Counted from the first letter of the stretch, positions 35,055 through 47,204 are shown. The stretch is DNA of 64,000 nt from Pictodentalium vernedei (GCA_031216915.1 CM062289.1:391184674-391248673); one strand, 5' to 3'. Numbers and translations are program-made. Notes: generated from the letters alone by a model not told the origin.

Positions 35055-37742
35055 ATGAAAGTGTCAATGACACTGTAGCTTAACTTGTGTGTTGTGTTTG
35101 ATGAAAAGGATAATGTTCAATGTTTGTGAAAGGATTATGAAATAAGACAAGAATTGTGATAATTGGGAATATGTTCATTTCTGTTCTCTGTATGCTATGT
35201 TTATGATAAAAATAATATGAGGTGTACACTGTACTAAAGAGCTGAGGGGTGGGTTAATATGACCTCACAGTTAATGTATGTGGCCCTCAGAGTTAACGTA
35301 TATCAACAAAAGTTACCAAGTTACAGTGAAATTATTCCAAAACGAGTCATCCTATCAAGTTATAAAATCCCTTCATAAATATGGCCTGTAGACTGTGCTA
35401 AAGGTTTTCGGGCTTCGGACCCCTATAGCCGTCAGTTTCTCAATTGCGTCCAAAGGGGACGTTCTCATCTAGACATTATATGAAGTCAACCTACCAAGTT
35501 ACAATGAAATCCCTTAATAAATATGACCTGTGGACTGTGCTAAAGGTTTTGGGGCTTTGGGCTCTGGCAGCCATCATGGTAGAATGATCGCAACCAAAAG
35601 GGGACATTCTCATCTGGGCATCATCTGGAGTGATCCTACAAAGTTACAATGAAACCCCTTCATAAATATGACCTGTAGACTGTGCTCAAGGTTTTTGGGC
35701 TTCGGGCGCCTGAAGCAGTCACAGTTGACCAATCACGACCAAAAGGGGATGTAATCATCTAGGCATTATATGGAGTCCAACTTACGGGTTACAATGAAGT
35801 CCTTCCATAAATATGACCAATAGACTATGCTAAAGGTTTTGGGGTTTTGGGTTCGGGCAGCCATCAAGGCTGAATGATCGCGACCAAAAGGGGACGTTCT
35901 CATCTAGACATTATTTAGAGTCATCCTACCAAGGTACAATGAAATCCCTCTATAAATATCACCTGTAGACTGTGCTAAAGATTTTCGGGCTTTGGGCCCC
36001 TGTAGCCAACACAGCTGCCTAATGGTGTCCAAAAGGGGCTGTTCTCATCTAGACATTACATGAAGTCAACCTACCAAGTTACAATGAAATCTCTTCATAA
36101 ATATGATCTGAAGACTGTGATAAAGGTTTTCGGGCTTTAGGCTTGGGCAGCCGTCATGGTTGAATGAACGCAACCAAAAGGGGACATTCTCATCTGGATA
36201 TCATTTGGAATGATCCTATGAAATTACAATGAAATCCCTTCATAAATATGACCTGTAGACTGTGCTCAAGATTTTCGGGGTTCAGGCACCTGTAGCCATC
36301 ACAGTTGACCAACCACGACCAAAAGGGGATGTCATCATCTAGGCATTATATGGAGTCAACCTAACAAGTTACAATGAAATCCTGCTATAAATACGGCCTA
36401 CAGACATGCTAAAGGTTTTTGGGCTCGGGCAGCCATCAAGGCTGAATGATCGTGACCAAAAGGGGACGTTCTCATCTGGACACTATTTGGAGTCATCCTA
36501 CCAAGCTACAATGAAATCCCTTCATAATTATGACCTGTAGACTGTTCTAAAGGTTTTTGGGCTTTGGGCCCCTGAAGCCGTCACAGTTGCCCAATCGTGT
36601 CCAAAAGGGGACGTTCTCATCTAGACATTATATGAAGTCAACCTACCAAGGTACAATGAAATCCCTTCATAAATATGACCTGTAGACTGTGCTAAAGGTT
36701 TTCAGGCTTCGGGCTCGGGCAGCCATCATGGTTGAATGATCACAACCAAAGGGGACAATCTCATCTGGGCATCTTCTGGAGTGATCCTAAGAAGTTACAA
36801 TGAAAACCCTTCATAAATATGACCTGTAGACTGTGCTCAAGATTTTCGGGCTTCTGGAGTCAACCTAACAGGTTACAATGAAATCCTTCCATAAATATGA
36901 CCTTTTGCCTATGCTAAAGGTTTTTGGGCTCGGGCACCCATCAAGCCTGCATGATCGCGATCAAAATGGGACGTTCTTATCTAGACATTATTTGGAGTCA
37001 TCCTACCAAGTTACAATGAAATCCCTTCATAAATATGATCTCTAGACTGTGCTAAAGGTTTTCGGGCTTCGGGCCCCTGTAGCCGTCACAGTTGCCCAAT
37101 CACGTCCAAAAGGGGACTTTCTCATCTAGACATTCTATGAAGTCAACCCACCAAGTTACAATGCAATTCCTCAATAAATATGACCTGTAGACTGTGCTAA
37201 AGGTTTTCGGGTTTTGGGCTCGGGCAGTCGTCACGGTTGGCAGATCATGCCCAAATGGGAAAATTCTCATCTAGACATCATAAGGAGTCATCCTACCAAG
37301 TTACAATGAAATCCCTCCACATTAAACATGACCTGCAGACTGTGCTAAAAGTTTTTGGGTTTCGGGCTTGGGCAGTCATCACGGTTGATAGATCATGCCC
37401 AAAAGGAAACGTTCTCATCTAGGCATTATACAGAGGCATCCTACCAAGTTACAATGAAATCCCTTCATAAATACGACCTGTAGACTGTGCTAATGGTTTT
37501 CGGGTTTTGGGCTCGGGCAGTCATACCGGTTGCCCGATCATGACCAAATGGGGACGTTCTCATCTAGACATGCCCCCCAACCTGCATATGAAATTTAGTG
37601 ACGATCAGACAAGAACTGCGGGGTGTAGCCCGTGCTAAAGGAAAATGTGAACAGTGAACAGACGTCACAGACTCACAGACTAACAGACTTCCACACGAGT
37701 GATGGCAATAGCTTATCTTGACTATGTCAAGTTAAGCTAAAA
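35055..37742 (+). mobile_element. HLE-2 with a higher-order repeat core
   Basis: Left end ATGAAAGTGTCAATGACACT then GTAGCTTAACTTG. Right end hairpin AGCTTATCTTGAC, loop, GTCAAGTTAAGCT then AAAA. The core (about 35345-37575) has sixteen ~145-150-bp monomers in the order ABCD ABCD ABCD AEFG. It sits inside the ~340-bp array: AAAATCTACAAGAC resumes directly at its right edge. Confidence 0.75.
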
Positions 37743-37965
37743 ATCTACAAGACATGTTTCGAGAAAGTGCCGATAAACCCCAATGTTGGCAGTTTTTTGG
37801 CAATTCTGGCGAAATAAGGGTTAAATCGAAAATTCCGCTTTGGTACATTTTTTAGATTTTTTGCCCCTCTATGCGTGAGCCAAATTGTGTGAAAATCGGT
37901 TCGAAAATGGCTTCTGAATCGTATGGACAAAAATGTACAGACAAAAAAAACAAAACAAAAAAAAA
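37743..37965 (+). repeat. Continuation of the ~340-bp array
   Basis: ATCTACAAGACATGTTTCGA matches ATCTACAAGACTCGTTTAGA of the array at 34715. The end (AAATGGCTTCTGAATCGTAT) resembles the closing part of such elements. Confidence 0.6.
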
Positions 37966-39697
37966 ACAAGAGGCCCCAAGGAGCCTTAATCGCAAAGTGG
38001 TTCAAAGAAGTATTTGGGGGTCACATTCAGATAGACATGGTTCATCAACACAACAAAGGAATGAAGTCATGAGAGACAAATTTTATGGAACTAGGGCCAT
38101 GGCTTGAACAAACTTGAATCTTACCCCCTAAGGATGTTGCATACCAAATATCAAAAGCATTCATCTGCTGGATCTGAAGAAGAAGATTTTTAAAGAAAAT
38201 TCCTCATTTTGAACTAAGTTATCATTCGGGCTCCCACAGTGAGCCCAAATAAGAACCCCGGGACTTGGCTTGAACAAACTTGAATCTCACCCCCTAAGGA
38301 TGCTGCATGCCAAATATCAAAACATTCCGACTGCTGAATCTGAAGAAGATTTTTTAAGAAAATTCCTCATTTCGAACTAAATTACAATTCAAGCTCCCAC
38401 AGTCAGCCCAAATATGAACCTAGCAACATGGCTTGAACAAACTTGAATCTCACCCCCCCCCCCACCCCCCCCCCCCCCACCCCCAAGGATGCTGCATACC
38501 AAATATAAAAACATTCTGACTGCTGGATCTGAAGAAGATTTTTAAAGAAAATTCCTCATTCTGAACTAAGTTATAATTGTTTGTTTGTTTGTTTGTTGGT
38601 GGTTAACGTCACATATTTATGCACTATGGCTAATCGTGACACAACATGGAGATGAGGTCAAGTTTAGTCAATCGTTGATCAATATGTTGCCCATTTTAGA
38701 GGACTTTCACCCCAAGCATTGGTGACTGGGTCCTATTTTACTAGTAAAGCGGAACTGGTTTACCACAGTAAACAAGTGCTGCTTACTTCCCGAGGTTCCC
38801 ACAGGGAGAGTTATAATTTGGGCTACCACAGTGAGCCCAAATATGAACCCAGGGACTTGGCTTGAACAAACTTGAATCTCACCCTCCAAGCATGCTGCAT
38901 ACCAATATCAAAAGATTCTGCCAACTAGTCGATCTTGAGAAGAAGATTTTTTAAGAAATTTGCCTGAAATGCACTAAGTTCAAGTTGGGCTCCTATACTG
39001 AGCCCAAATATGAACCCAGGGGGCTGATTTGAACAAACTTGAATCAGATCCACCCCACAATGTTGCATACCAAATATCAAAAGATTCTGCCTGCTGGATC
39101 TGGAGAAGATTTTTTAAGAAATTTGCCTGAAATGCACTAAGTTCGAATTCGAGCTTTTATAGTGAGCCCAAATATGAATCCAGGGAGCCGATTTGAACAA
39201 ACTTGAATAAGATCCACCCCACAATGTTGCATACCAGATATCAAAAGATTCTGCCTGCTGGATCTTGAGAAGAAGATTTTTTAAGAAATTTGCCTGAAAT
39301 GCACTAAGTTCGAATTTGGGCTTCCATAGTGAGCCCAAATATGAATCCAGGGGACCGATTTGAACAAACTTGAATCAGACCCATACCAAGATGCTGCATA
39401 TCAAGTATCAAAAGATTCTGCCCACTGGTTCTGGAGAAGAAGATTTTTAAATAATTTTTCTATAATTCATGCGGTGCTATCATAGTTATGCCCCCTATGG
39501 AGCCCCAAGTGGGCATGACCATTTCATTTGAACAAACTTGAATTGACATACGGTAATGAACATCCATACCAAGTTTCAAGCAAATCGACCTAGCAGTTTC
39601 AGAGGAGAAGTCGTTTGAAAAATGTTCACGACGCCGGACGGACGACGACGACGACGGATGGCAAGTGATAAGTTTAGCTCCCTTCGGTGAGCTAAAA
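37966..39697 (+). mobile_element. HLE-1 with a nested SINE-2
   Basis: Left ACAAGAGGCCCCAAGGAGCC; right AGCTCCCTTCGGTGAGCT then AAAAAA, preceded by ACGCCGGACGGACGACGACG. The core has about eight ~160-170-bp units of the same type as 1045-2625, with a C-rich run at 38452-38478. A SINE-2 splits one unit at 38579-38808. Confidence 0.75.
38579..38808 (-). mobile_element. SINE-2, complete, with a 10-bp target duplication
   Basis: (TTTG)n tail, GTCACATATTTATGCACTAT, GGCTAATCGTGACACAACAT, body to CACAGGG. AGTTATAATT lies at 38569-38578 and again at 38809-38818. The interrupted HLE repeat unit gives the empty site, so the edges are well defined. Confidence 0.85.
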
Positions 39698-39785
39698 AAA
39701 AAATAATCCATAGAAAAACAATAGTCTTTTCCAGAGGGAAAAGCCTAAATATAAAACTACAAATTTTTCCTATAATGTAATTAAG

Positions 39786-40816
39786 TAGTGATGAAATGAT
39801 TTTTCGACTAGTCGACACCGAATGATTAGTACTAAACAAATCTATTAACCGATTAGTGAATCACTTGTTGATTAGTCACCTGAGTGTATTCTCTAAAGCC
39901 TTGACGTTTCCACTTTGTGTTCCTTTAAGAAATTTAATTTAATTTTATTAAAATTATTTCAGTGCTTTCGATTTGAGGTGTGCTATCACACTCCTGCTTC
40001 TACGTTGGAAACAAGAAGCTCTCTTTTCGTGCTTTTCTAATTTTTAAGAAGAGAGATTAAATTATCGAGCAAAGTTTCGAGATTCCATAACACTGATTAA
40101 AACACACAAATGAGGTGTGAAAAGTATACCTGCAAACTGTTGTGTCATTTTAATTAACAATGACAGCGGAAGTACATCTTCAGATGTAATAAGATTGGTC
40201 AGAAAACAAAACATCACAAAATGATACTTACTACTGAATGAAGTTTTACAACTTACATTACGTAGTGCACATACTGACCAAACAAATTTCACTGTTTGGT
40301 CATGTGATGTATTTAATATTCAATGAGGCTATTGTTTACAGTTTGTCTTGCTTTTCATTGGAAGTTGATTAAGTTATGCAGGTCATGGAACAACACATCA
40401 CCAGAGTAAACTTCTTCAGTGACCTGTTTCTGCTTTCAAAGTTTTTTAGCACAATAACAAAGTGCAGAAATTTCTTATTAGTCCACAGTTTACAAAGGAA
40501 TTTGGGGGGGGAAAGTTCAATTTTGCTTAAAAATATTTGACAGAAATGAATATTGGAATACCAAAGATTTATTATTAGACCAATTTATTTTTTGCGGCAC
40601 TGGTTGTTCATAATGTCGTGCAGTTAGACCCATTAATTGTATCGTAATTTGGAAGCCACTCCAGCCAATTAATTTAGTTAAAACCACAGCTTTGTACAAT
40701 TTATTGCTTAGTTTAGCATCTGACATTACATAACCAACTTGTCGATTAATCGTCGACTATTACATGGCAATTAATCAATTAGTAAAATCCAAATGGCATT
40801 AATCGTTTTAACACTA
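39786..40816. mobile_element. Possible non-autonomous hAT-like element (~1.03 kb)
   Basis: The ends TAGTGATGAAATGATT and, reversed, TAGTGTTAAAACGATT match, and both are followed by CGA(C)TAGTCGA / GATTAATCGAC motifs, as seen in Ac-like hAT elements. No transposase ORF. A clear 8-bp target duplication was not found. Confidence 0.4.
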
Positions 40817-40817
40817 C

Positions 40818-40905
40818 AATAAAGAATTTAACCAATTCATCTTGTTTGACAGAACTCAGTGAGTTCTGTCAAACAAAATTAAACTGGTTGAATTCCTTGT
40901 TGCAT
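40818..40905. repeat. Foldback of the family D palindrome type
   Basis: AATTTAACCAATTCATCTTG and GTTTGACAGAACTC mirrored around CAGTGAG with two or three mismatches. Confidence 0.6.
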
Positions 40906-40968
40906 AATGGAAAAAATTTGCTGCTTCAAATTTTGGTATTTCAATGAGGAGTCATAAACTGTGTTTTG

Positions 40969-41326
40969 GGGGGCACGGTGGCTCAGTAGGTAGAGGTGCA
41001 AGCTGCAAGCCGAGAGGTCCTCGGTTCAAATCCCACCTGCGGCAACCTCGTTGTGTCCTTGGGCAAGACACTTCACCCCATTGCCCATGTGGGGGCACGG
41101 TGACGCTGTGCACTAAGGCGTACTGCACGTCGATGGTGCACCTGTCTTCAACCAATGCTAACCCTGCTTGTGTGGAGTTAGTATGTTGGGGAGCTGACAG
41201 TTGCTCGCCGTTGCTCGGTGGTTCTCTCCGGGTACTCCGGCTTCCTCCACCCATAAAACTGTCGTGGTCATGATTAGCCATTGTGCAGAAATATGTGACC
41301 TTAAACGCCAATAAATAAATAAATAT
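40969..41326 (+). mobile_element. SINE-1, full length, tail type 1
   Basis: tRNA-like head with box A-like TGGCTCAGTAGGTAGAGG and box B GGTTCAAATCC. The body runs through GTGTCCTTGGGCAAGACACT and GGTGGTTCTCTCCGGGTACT; the tail is CATTGTGCAGAAATATGTGA with (AAAT)n. AACTGTGTTTTG flanks it (40957-40968, 41327-41338). This is the best copy to define the family. The 144- and 109-codon ORFs across it are artefacts. Confidence 0.9.
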
Positions 41327-41785
41327 AACTGTGTTTTGAAGGGAAAAATAAAATATTAAGACTGAATGGCATTTTGTGAATAGCACTGGCCATGTATGAC
41401 CAATACATTAGGTAAAGGGTTTTATGCCACGACTGCCATGTGTATTCAATGTTATGCGATACAATACAGACAATGGGAAATGTTCTGGGTACATCATGTG
41501 TGGAATCTGGGTTATGCATAAGAAGGTCATGTAACAATGCATCTGATTGGATGTTACGTGTCTGAGTAAGATTATAATGTCAATGAAATGCTTCAACACA
41601 CAACAGTGTCAAGCAAGAAAGTTATCAGACTACTGAAGATGATATTTTTCTTAAAGAAATATCAGGGTCATTCGCTTAATTCAAGTTTAATCATGGTATA
41701 AATACACGTTATGGCGGACAGGAATCAATGACTCTTGGTGGAGTTTTTGCTGTATTTCACATGCATCTTCAGTGTGCATGAAATA

Positions 41786-42203
41786 CAGTGGAACCCTGTT
41801 AATTGAATAGCCACTTTGCCTATGAAAATTATTCAATTAACAGGAGTATTCAATTAACAGGGATTGTGGCACTTTCCTGTATTCTAGCGATAAACTTGAC
41901 ATTTATTCTATTCTATCTTGTTTGACAGAGCTCCATGAGCTCTGTCAAACAAGATATAATAGATTAAATACCTGTATTGGATGTATTGAGGCCAAATAGG
42001 TCTGTAATCAAAGGAAAACTGGGGAGAGTCAGGGCATGTTACAAGATTTTTCATTCAATTAACAGGAGTTTACTCTATAACGTATATTCAATTAACAGGT
42101 CAAATTTGTACTGGAGGTATGGTAAATGGTTTTGTGTTGGGAAATTATATTCAATTAACAGGGATATACAATTAAGGGAAATCCAATTAAGTGGGCTCCA
42201 CAG
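41786..42203. mobile_element. MITE family D (TA target, pogo/mariner-like), complete
   Basis: 418 bp from CAGTGGAACCCTGTTAATTG to GGGCTCCACAG, with TA on both sides. Repeats of TTCAATTAACAGG are spread through both halves. The central palindrome (about 41906-41966) reads TCTTGTTTGACAGAGCTC and mirror. CAGTGGAACC-type ends with TA duplication are typical of pogo-like mariner MITEs. Confidence 0.8.
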
Positions 42204-42462
42204 TACAAGAAAAAGTCCACCTTGGGTCATTGATTCCAGTTCCTTCATACTTCCCCCCCCATTGTGTTCCATCTTAAAATTAAACACAGCAATATACAAT
42301 TCCAGAGCATGTGTATCACATGAAATGACTGAGCAAATTTTTGTGCAAAGTGGAATACAAAATAGAGTCCATTTTGTTGGATATTTCAAAACTGAACAAG
42401 TAAATGGTGCAACGCGAAGCATTGCATCTGTTCCCTCCTGCAATGTCAAAATGGGCAGTACA
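42204..42462. other. Unassigned stretch covered by two long overlapping ORFs
   Basis: A 186-codon plus frame (41977-42537) and a 124-codon minus frame (42075-42449) cross here, but both begin or end in MITE or HLE sequence and neither shows a recognisable domain. I do not call a gene. Confidence 0.4.
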
Positions 42463-45400
42463 ATGAAGGTGTCAATGACACTGCAGCTTAACTTGTGTGT
42501 TGTGTTTGATGAAAAGGATAATGTTCAATGTTTATAAAAGGATTATGAAATAAGACAAGAATTGTGATAATTGGGAATATGTTCATTTCTGTTCCCTGTA
42601 TGCTATGTTTATGATAAAAATAATATGAGGTGTACACTGTACTAAAGATCTGAGGGGTGGGTTAATATGACCTCACAGTTAATATATGTGGCCCTCACAG
42701 TTAACATATATCAACAAAATTACAATGAAATTATTCCAAAATGAGTCATCCTATCAAGTTACATTAAAATCCCTTCATAAATATGGCCTGTAGACTGTGC
42801 TAAAGGTTTTCGGGCTTCGGGCCCCTGTAGCCGTCAGTTTCTCAATTGCGTCCAAAGGGGACGTTCTCATCTAGACATTATATGAAGTCAACCTACCAAG
42901 TTACAATGAAATCCCTCCATAAATACGACCTGTAGACTGTGCTAAAGGTTTTCGGGCTTCAGGCAGCCATCAAGGCTGAATGATCGTGACCAAAAGGGGA
43001 CGTTCTCATCTGGACACTATTTGGAGTCATCCTACCAAGCTACAATAAAATCCCTTCATAATTATGACCTGTAGACTGTTCTAAAGGTTTTCGGGCTTTG
43101 GGCCCCTGAAGCCGTCGCAGTTGCCCACTCGTGTCCAAAAGGGGACGTTCTCATCTAGACATTATATGAAGTCAACCTACCAAGTTACAATGAAATCCCT
43201 GCATAAATATGACCTTAGACTGTGCTAAAGGTTTTCGGGCTTCGGGCTCGGGCAGCCATCATGGTTGAATGATCGCAACCAAAGGGGACAATCTCATCTG
43301 GGCATCATCTGGAGTGATCCTGCGAAGTTACAATGAAATCCCTTCATAAATATGACCTGTAGACTGTGTTCAAGGTTTTCGGGCTTCGGGCACCTGTAGC
43401 CATCACAGTTGACCAATCACGACCAAAAGGGGATGTCATCATCTAGGCATTATATGGAGTCAACCTAACAATGTTACAATGAAATCCTTCTATAAATATA
43501 AACTTTTGCCTATGCTAAAGGTTTTTGGGCTCGGGCACCCATCAAGGCTGAATGATCACGGCCAAAATGGGACGTTCTCATCTTGACCTTATTTGGAGTC
43601 AACCTACCAAGTTACAATGAAATCCCTTCATAAATATGACCTGTAGACAGTGCTAAAGGTTTTTGAACTTCGGGCACCTTTAGCCGTCAAAGTTGCCCAA
43701 ACATGTCCAAAAGGGGACGTTCTCATCTAGGCATTATATGAAGTCAACCTACCAAGTTACAATGAAATCCCTTCACAAATATGACTTGTAGACTGTGCTT
43801 AAGGTTTTCGGGCTTCGGGTTTGGGCAGCCATCATGGTTGAATAATCGCAACCAAAGGGGACAATCTCATCTGGGCATCATCTGGAATGATCCTATGAAG
43901 TTACAATGAAATCCCTTCATAAATATGGCCTGTAGACTGTGCTCAAGGTTTTTGGGCTTCGGGCACTTGTAGCCAACACAGCTGACCAATTACGACCAAA
44001 AGGGGATGTCATCATCTAGGCATTATATGGAGTCAACCTAATAGGTTACAATGAAATCCTTCCATAAATATGACCTTTTACCTATGCTAAAGGTTTTTGG
44101 GCTCGGGCACCAATCAAGGCTGAATGATGGCGATCAAAAGGGGACGTTCTCATCTAGACATTATTTGGAGTCATCCTACCAAGTTACAATGAAATCCCCT
44201 CATAAATATGACCTGTAGACTTTGCTAAAGGTTTTCGGGCTTCGGGCACCTTTAGCTGTCACAGTTGCCCAATCATGTCCAAAAGGGGACGTTCTCACCT
44301 AGACATTATATGAGGTTAACCTACCAAGTTACAATGAAATCCCTTCATAAATATGACCTGTAGACTGTGCTAAAGGTTTTCGGGCTTCGGGCTCGGGCAG
44401 CCATCATAGGTGAATGATCGCACGTTCTCATCTAGACATTATATGAAGTTAACCTACCAAGTTACAATGAAATCCCTTCATAAATATGACCTGTAGACTG
44501 TGCTAAAGGTTTTTGGGCTTCGGGCTTGGGCAGCCATCATGGTTGAATGATCGCAACCATAGGGGACAATTTCATCTGAGCATCATCTGGAGTGATCCTA
44601 AGAAGTTACAATGAAATCCCTTCATAAATATGACCTGTAGACTGTGCTCAAGGTTTTCGGGCTTCGGGCACTTGTAGCCATCACAACTGACCAATCACGA
44701 CCGAAAGGGGATGTCATCATCTAGGCATTATATGGAGTCAACCTAACAGGTTACAATGAAATCCTTCCATAAATATGACCTTTTGCCTATGCTAAAGGTT
44801 TTTGGGCTCGGGCACCCATCAAGGCTGCATGATTGCGATCAAAATGGGACGTTCTCATCTAGACATTATTTGAAGTCATCCTGCCAAGTTACAATGAAAT
44901 CATTTCATAAATATGACCTCTAGACTGTGCTAAAGGTTTTCGGGCTTCAGGCTCCTGTAGCCGTCACAGTTGCCCAATCACGTCCAAAGGGGGACTTTCT
45001 CATCTAGACATTGTATGAAGTCAACCCACCAAGTTACAATGAAATTCCTCAATAAATATGACCTGTAGACTGCGCTAAAGGTTTTCGGGTTTTGGGCTCT
45101 GGCAGTCGTCATGGTTGGCAGATCATGCCCAAATGGGGAAAATCGCATCTAGACATCATAAGGAGTCATCCTACCAAGATACAATGAAATCCCTCCACAT
45201 TAAACATGACCTGCAGACTGTGCTAAAAGTTTTTGGGTTTTCGGGCTTGGGCAGCCAGCACGGTTGATAGATCATGCCCAAAAGGGGATGTTCTCGTCTA
45301 GGCACTATACAGAGGCATCCTACCAAGTTACAATGAAATCCCTTCATAAATACGACCTGTAGACTGTGCTAATGGTTTTCGGGTTTTGGGCTCGGGCAGC

Positions 45401-45621
45401 CATACCGGTTGCCCGATCGCGACCAAAAGGGGACGTTCTCATCTAGACATGACCCCAAACCTGCATATGAAATTTCGTGACGATCAGACAAGAACTGCGG
45501 GGTGTAGCCCGTGCTAAAGGAAATGTGAACAGACGTCACAGACTCACAGACTAACAGACTCACAGACTTCCGCACGCGTGATGGCAATAGCTTATCTTGA
45601 CTATGTCAAGTTAAGCTAAAA
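42463..45621 (+). mobile_element. HLE-2 with a higher-order repeat core, second copy
   Basis: Left CAATGAAGGTGTCAATGACA then CTGCAGCTTAACTTG; right hairpin as at 37742. The monomer order is A D | ABCD ABCD | A, a B/A hybrid, B C D | A E F G. The terminal AEFG block and the flanking arms match the copy at 35055, so both derive from one element whose inner ABCD block changed in copy number. Confidence 0.75.
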
Positions 45622-46190
45622 ATGTAAAAAGGGGCATAAATGTGGTAACTGTGGTAAATATGCAGGGGCATAACCCACAATATGCAGATATCCTTTTCCT
45701 CAGAATGGCCTATCAGCACACTAAAAGACAGCAAGATACAACAACCCATGCCTGAATTATAATGCAAAATGTTTGTATGGAAAGTTTTACAAGTGTAACA
45801 AAGGCCATAACTCTGGTCTGTATTCATGGACCACACCCACAATATGTGGATGTCTTCTCCCCCATGCTAGACTCTCACCATACCAAAGGACATCAAAATT
45901 CACACACAAATGATGGAGTAAAAATGCAAAACGTTTGTAGAGAGAGTTTTCTAAGTGTAACAAGGGCCATCATTCTGGTATGAATGTGTGGAAAAAACCC
46001 TGCGACTTGTGGATTTTTCCCTCCCCCATACCAAAGGACAACAAAATCCGACAACCGATGCCAGAGTTATAATACAAAATGTTTGTACGGATGTAAGGAA
46101 TGGATGGAACGACGGATGTACAGACTTCAATTATATACCAACTGAACCTACTAAGGAGGTGGGGGCATAATAACCCTTTTAATAGTATAA
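45622..46190 (+). repeat. Tandem repeat, ~185-bp unit, about 3 copies
   Basis: GGGCATAA or GGCCATAACTCTGGT, CCACAATATG(C/T)(A/G)GAT and AATGCAAAATGTTTGTATGG recur at about 45640, 45785 and 45965. It ends with GGAGGTGGGGGCATAAT. Confidence 0.65.
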
Positions 46191-46194
46191 AACT

Positions 46195-46399
46195 TTCAAA
46201 CACCAAACCATTTATCATACCATTAGTACAAATTTGACTTATTAATTGTATATGGGTTGTTGAGTTAACTTCTGTTGATTGAATTAAAAATCTTGTGAGC
46301 TATCAAAGAATTACTCTGATGACCAATGAATTCCACACGTTTAAAGACTAATTGGTTTCAGTTCATCCAATCAAAGCATTTAATTTATTATATCATTTA
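46195..46399. mobile_element. Fragment of MITE family D
   Basis: AACACCAAACCATTTATCAT, AGTACAAATTTGAC and TTAATTGTATATGGGTTGTT match an inner part of the copy at 48079-48528. Confidence 0.5.
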
Positions 46400-47188
46400 A
46401 TGAAAGTGTCAATGACACTGTAGCTTAACTTGACTGTGTGTACTGTTTGATGAAAAGGATAATGTTCAATGTTTTTGAAAGGATTATGAAACAAGACAAG
46501 AATTGTGATAACTGAGAATATGTTAAGTTCTGTACCCTACATGCTTTGTTTTCAACAAGAATAATTTGAGGTACAGACTGCCCTAAAGCAATGAGGCCTG
46601 GGTTGATGTAGCCCTCACAGTTAACGCATGTCAACCAAAGTTACCAGGTTACAGTAAAATCATTCCACAATGAGTCATCCTATCAAGTTACAATGAAATC
46701 CCTTCAAAATATGACTCATAGACTTTGCTAAAGGAATCTAGATCACATGCCATTTGGTGGTCACAGTTGACCGATCTTGACCAAAATAAATAGTCTCATC
46801 TAGATATCATACAGAGTCATCCTACCAAGTAACAATGAAATCCCTTCATAAATATGACCTGAAGACAGTGCTAAAAGAATCTAGGTCAAGTGCCTGTGTG
46901 GCCATCACAGTTGACCAAACCCGACCAAAATTAGACATTCTCATCTAGACAGTATACAGAGTAATCCTACCATGTTACAGTGAAATCCCTTCATAAATAT
47001 GACCTGCAGACTGTGCTGAAGATTTTATGCTTTCGAACCCACGCAGTTGACATGGTTGACCGATCGCAACCAAAATGGGACGTTCTCATCTAGACATTAT
47101 ATGGAGTCATCCTAACAAGATACAAAGAAATCCCTTTATAAATGCAACCTGTAGACTGTGCTAAATGTTTTCAGAGTTTGAACCTGTG
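46400..47188 (+). mobile_element. HLE-2, 5' part
   Basis: ATGAAAGTGTCAATGACACT then GTAGCTTAACTTGACTG, the same head as at 35055, followed by four diverged monomers. The right terminus is missing. Confidence 0.65.
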
Positions 47189-47204
47189 CAGCAAATGTCA
47201 AATC

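Noticed and set aside
40260..40300. 17-nt minus-strand exon with a strong gtaagt donor
   Set aside because: Its length would break the phase between the exons at 54455 and 25950, and the acceptor is poor.
40985..41045. A tRNA gene
   Set aside because: Box A- and box B-like motifs are present, but the sequence does not fold as a complete cloverleaf and belongs to a dispersed SINE.
40952..41386. 144-codon minus-strand ORF
   Set aside because: It is antisense to the full-length SINE-1 at 40969-41326.
41977..42537. 186-codon plus-strand ORF, the longest in the window
   Set aside because: It starts in MITE D, ends in the left arm of an HLE-2, and has no recognisable domain; the opposite strand is open as well.
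35055..45621. A CRISPR-like or centromeric satellite array
   Set aside because: Units are ~147 bp without constant repeat plus unique spacer, and the arrays lie within bounded elements with defined ends.
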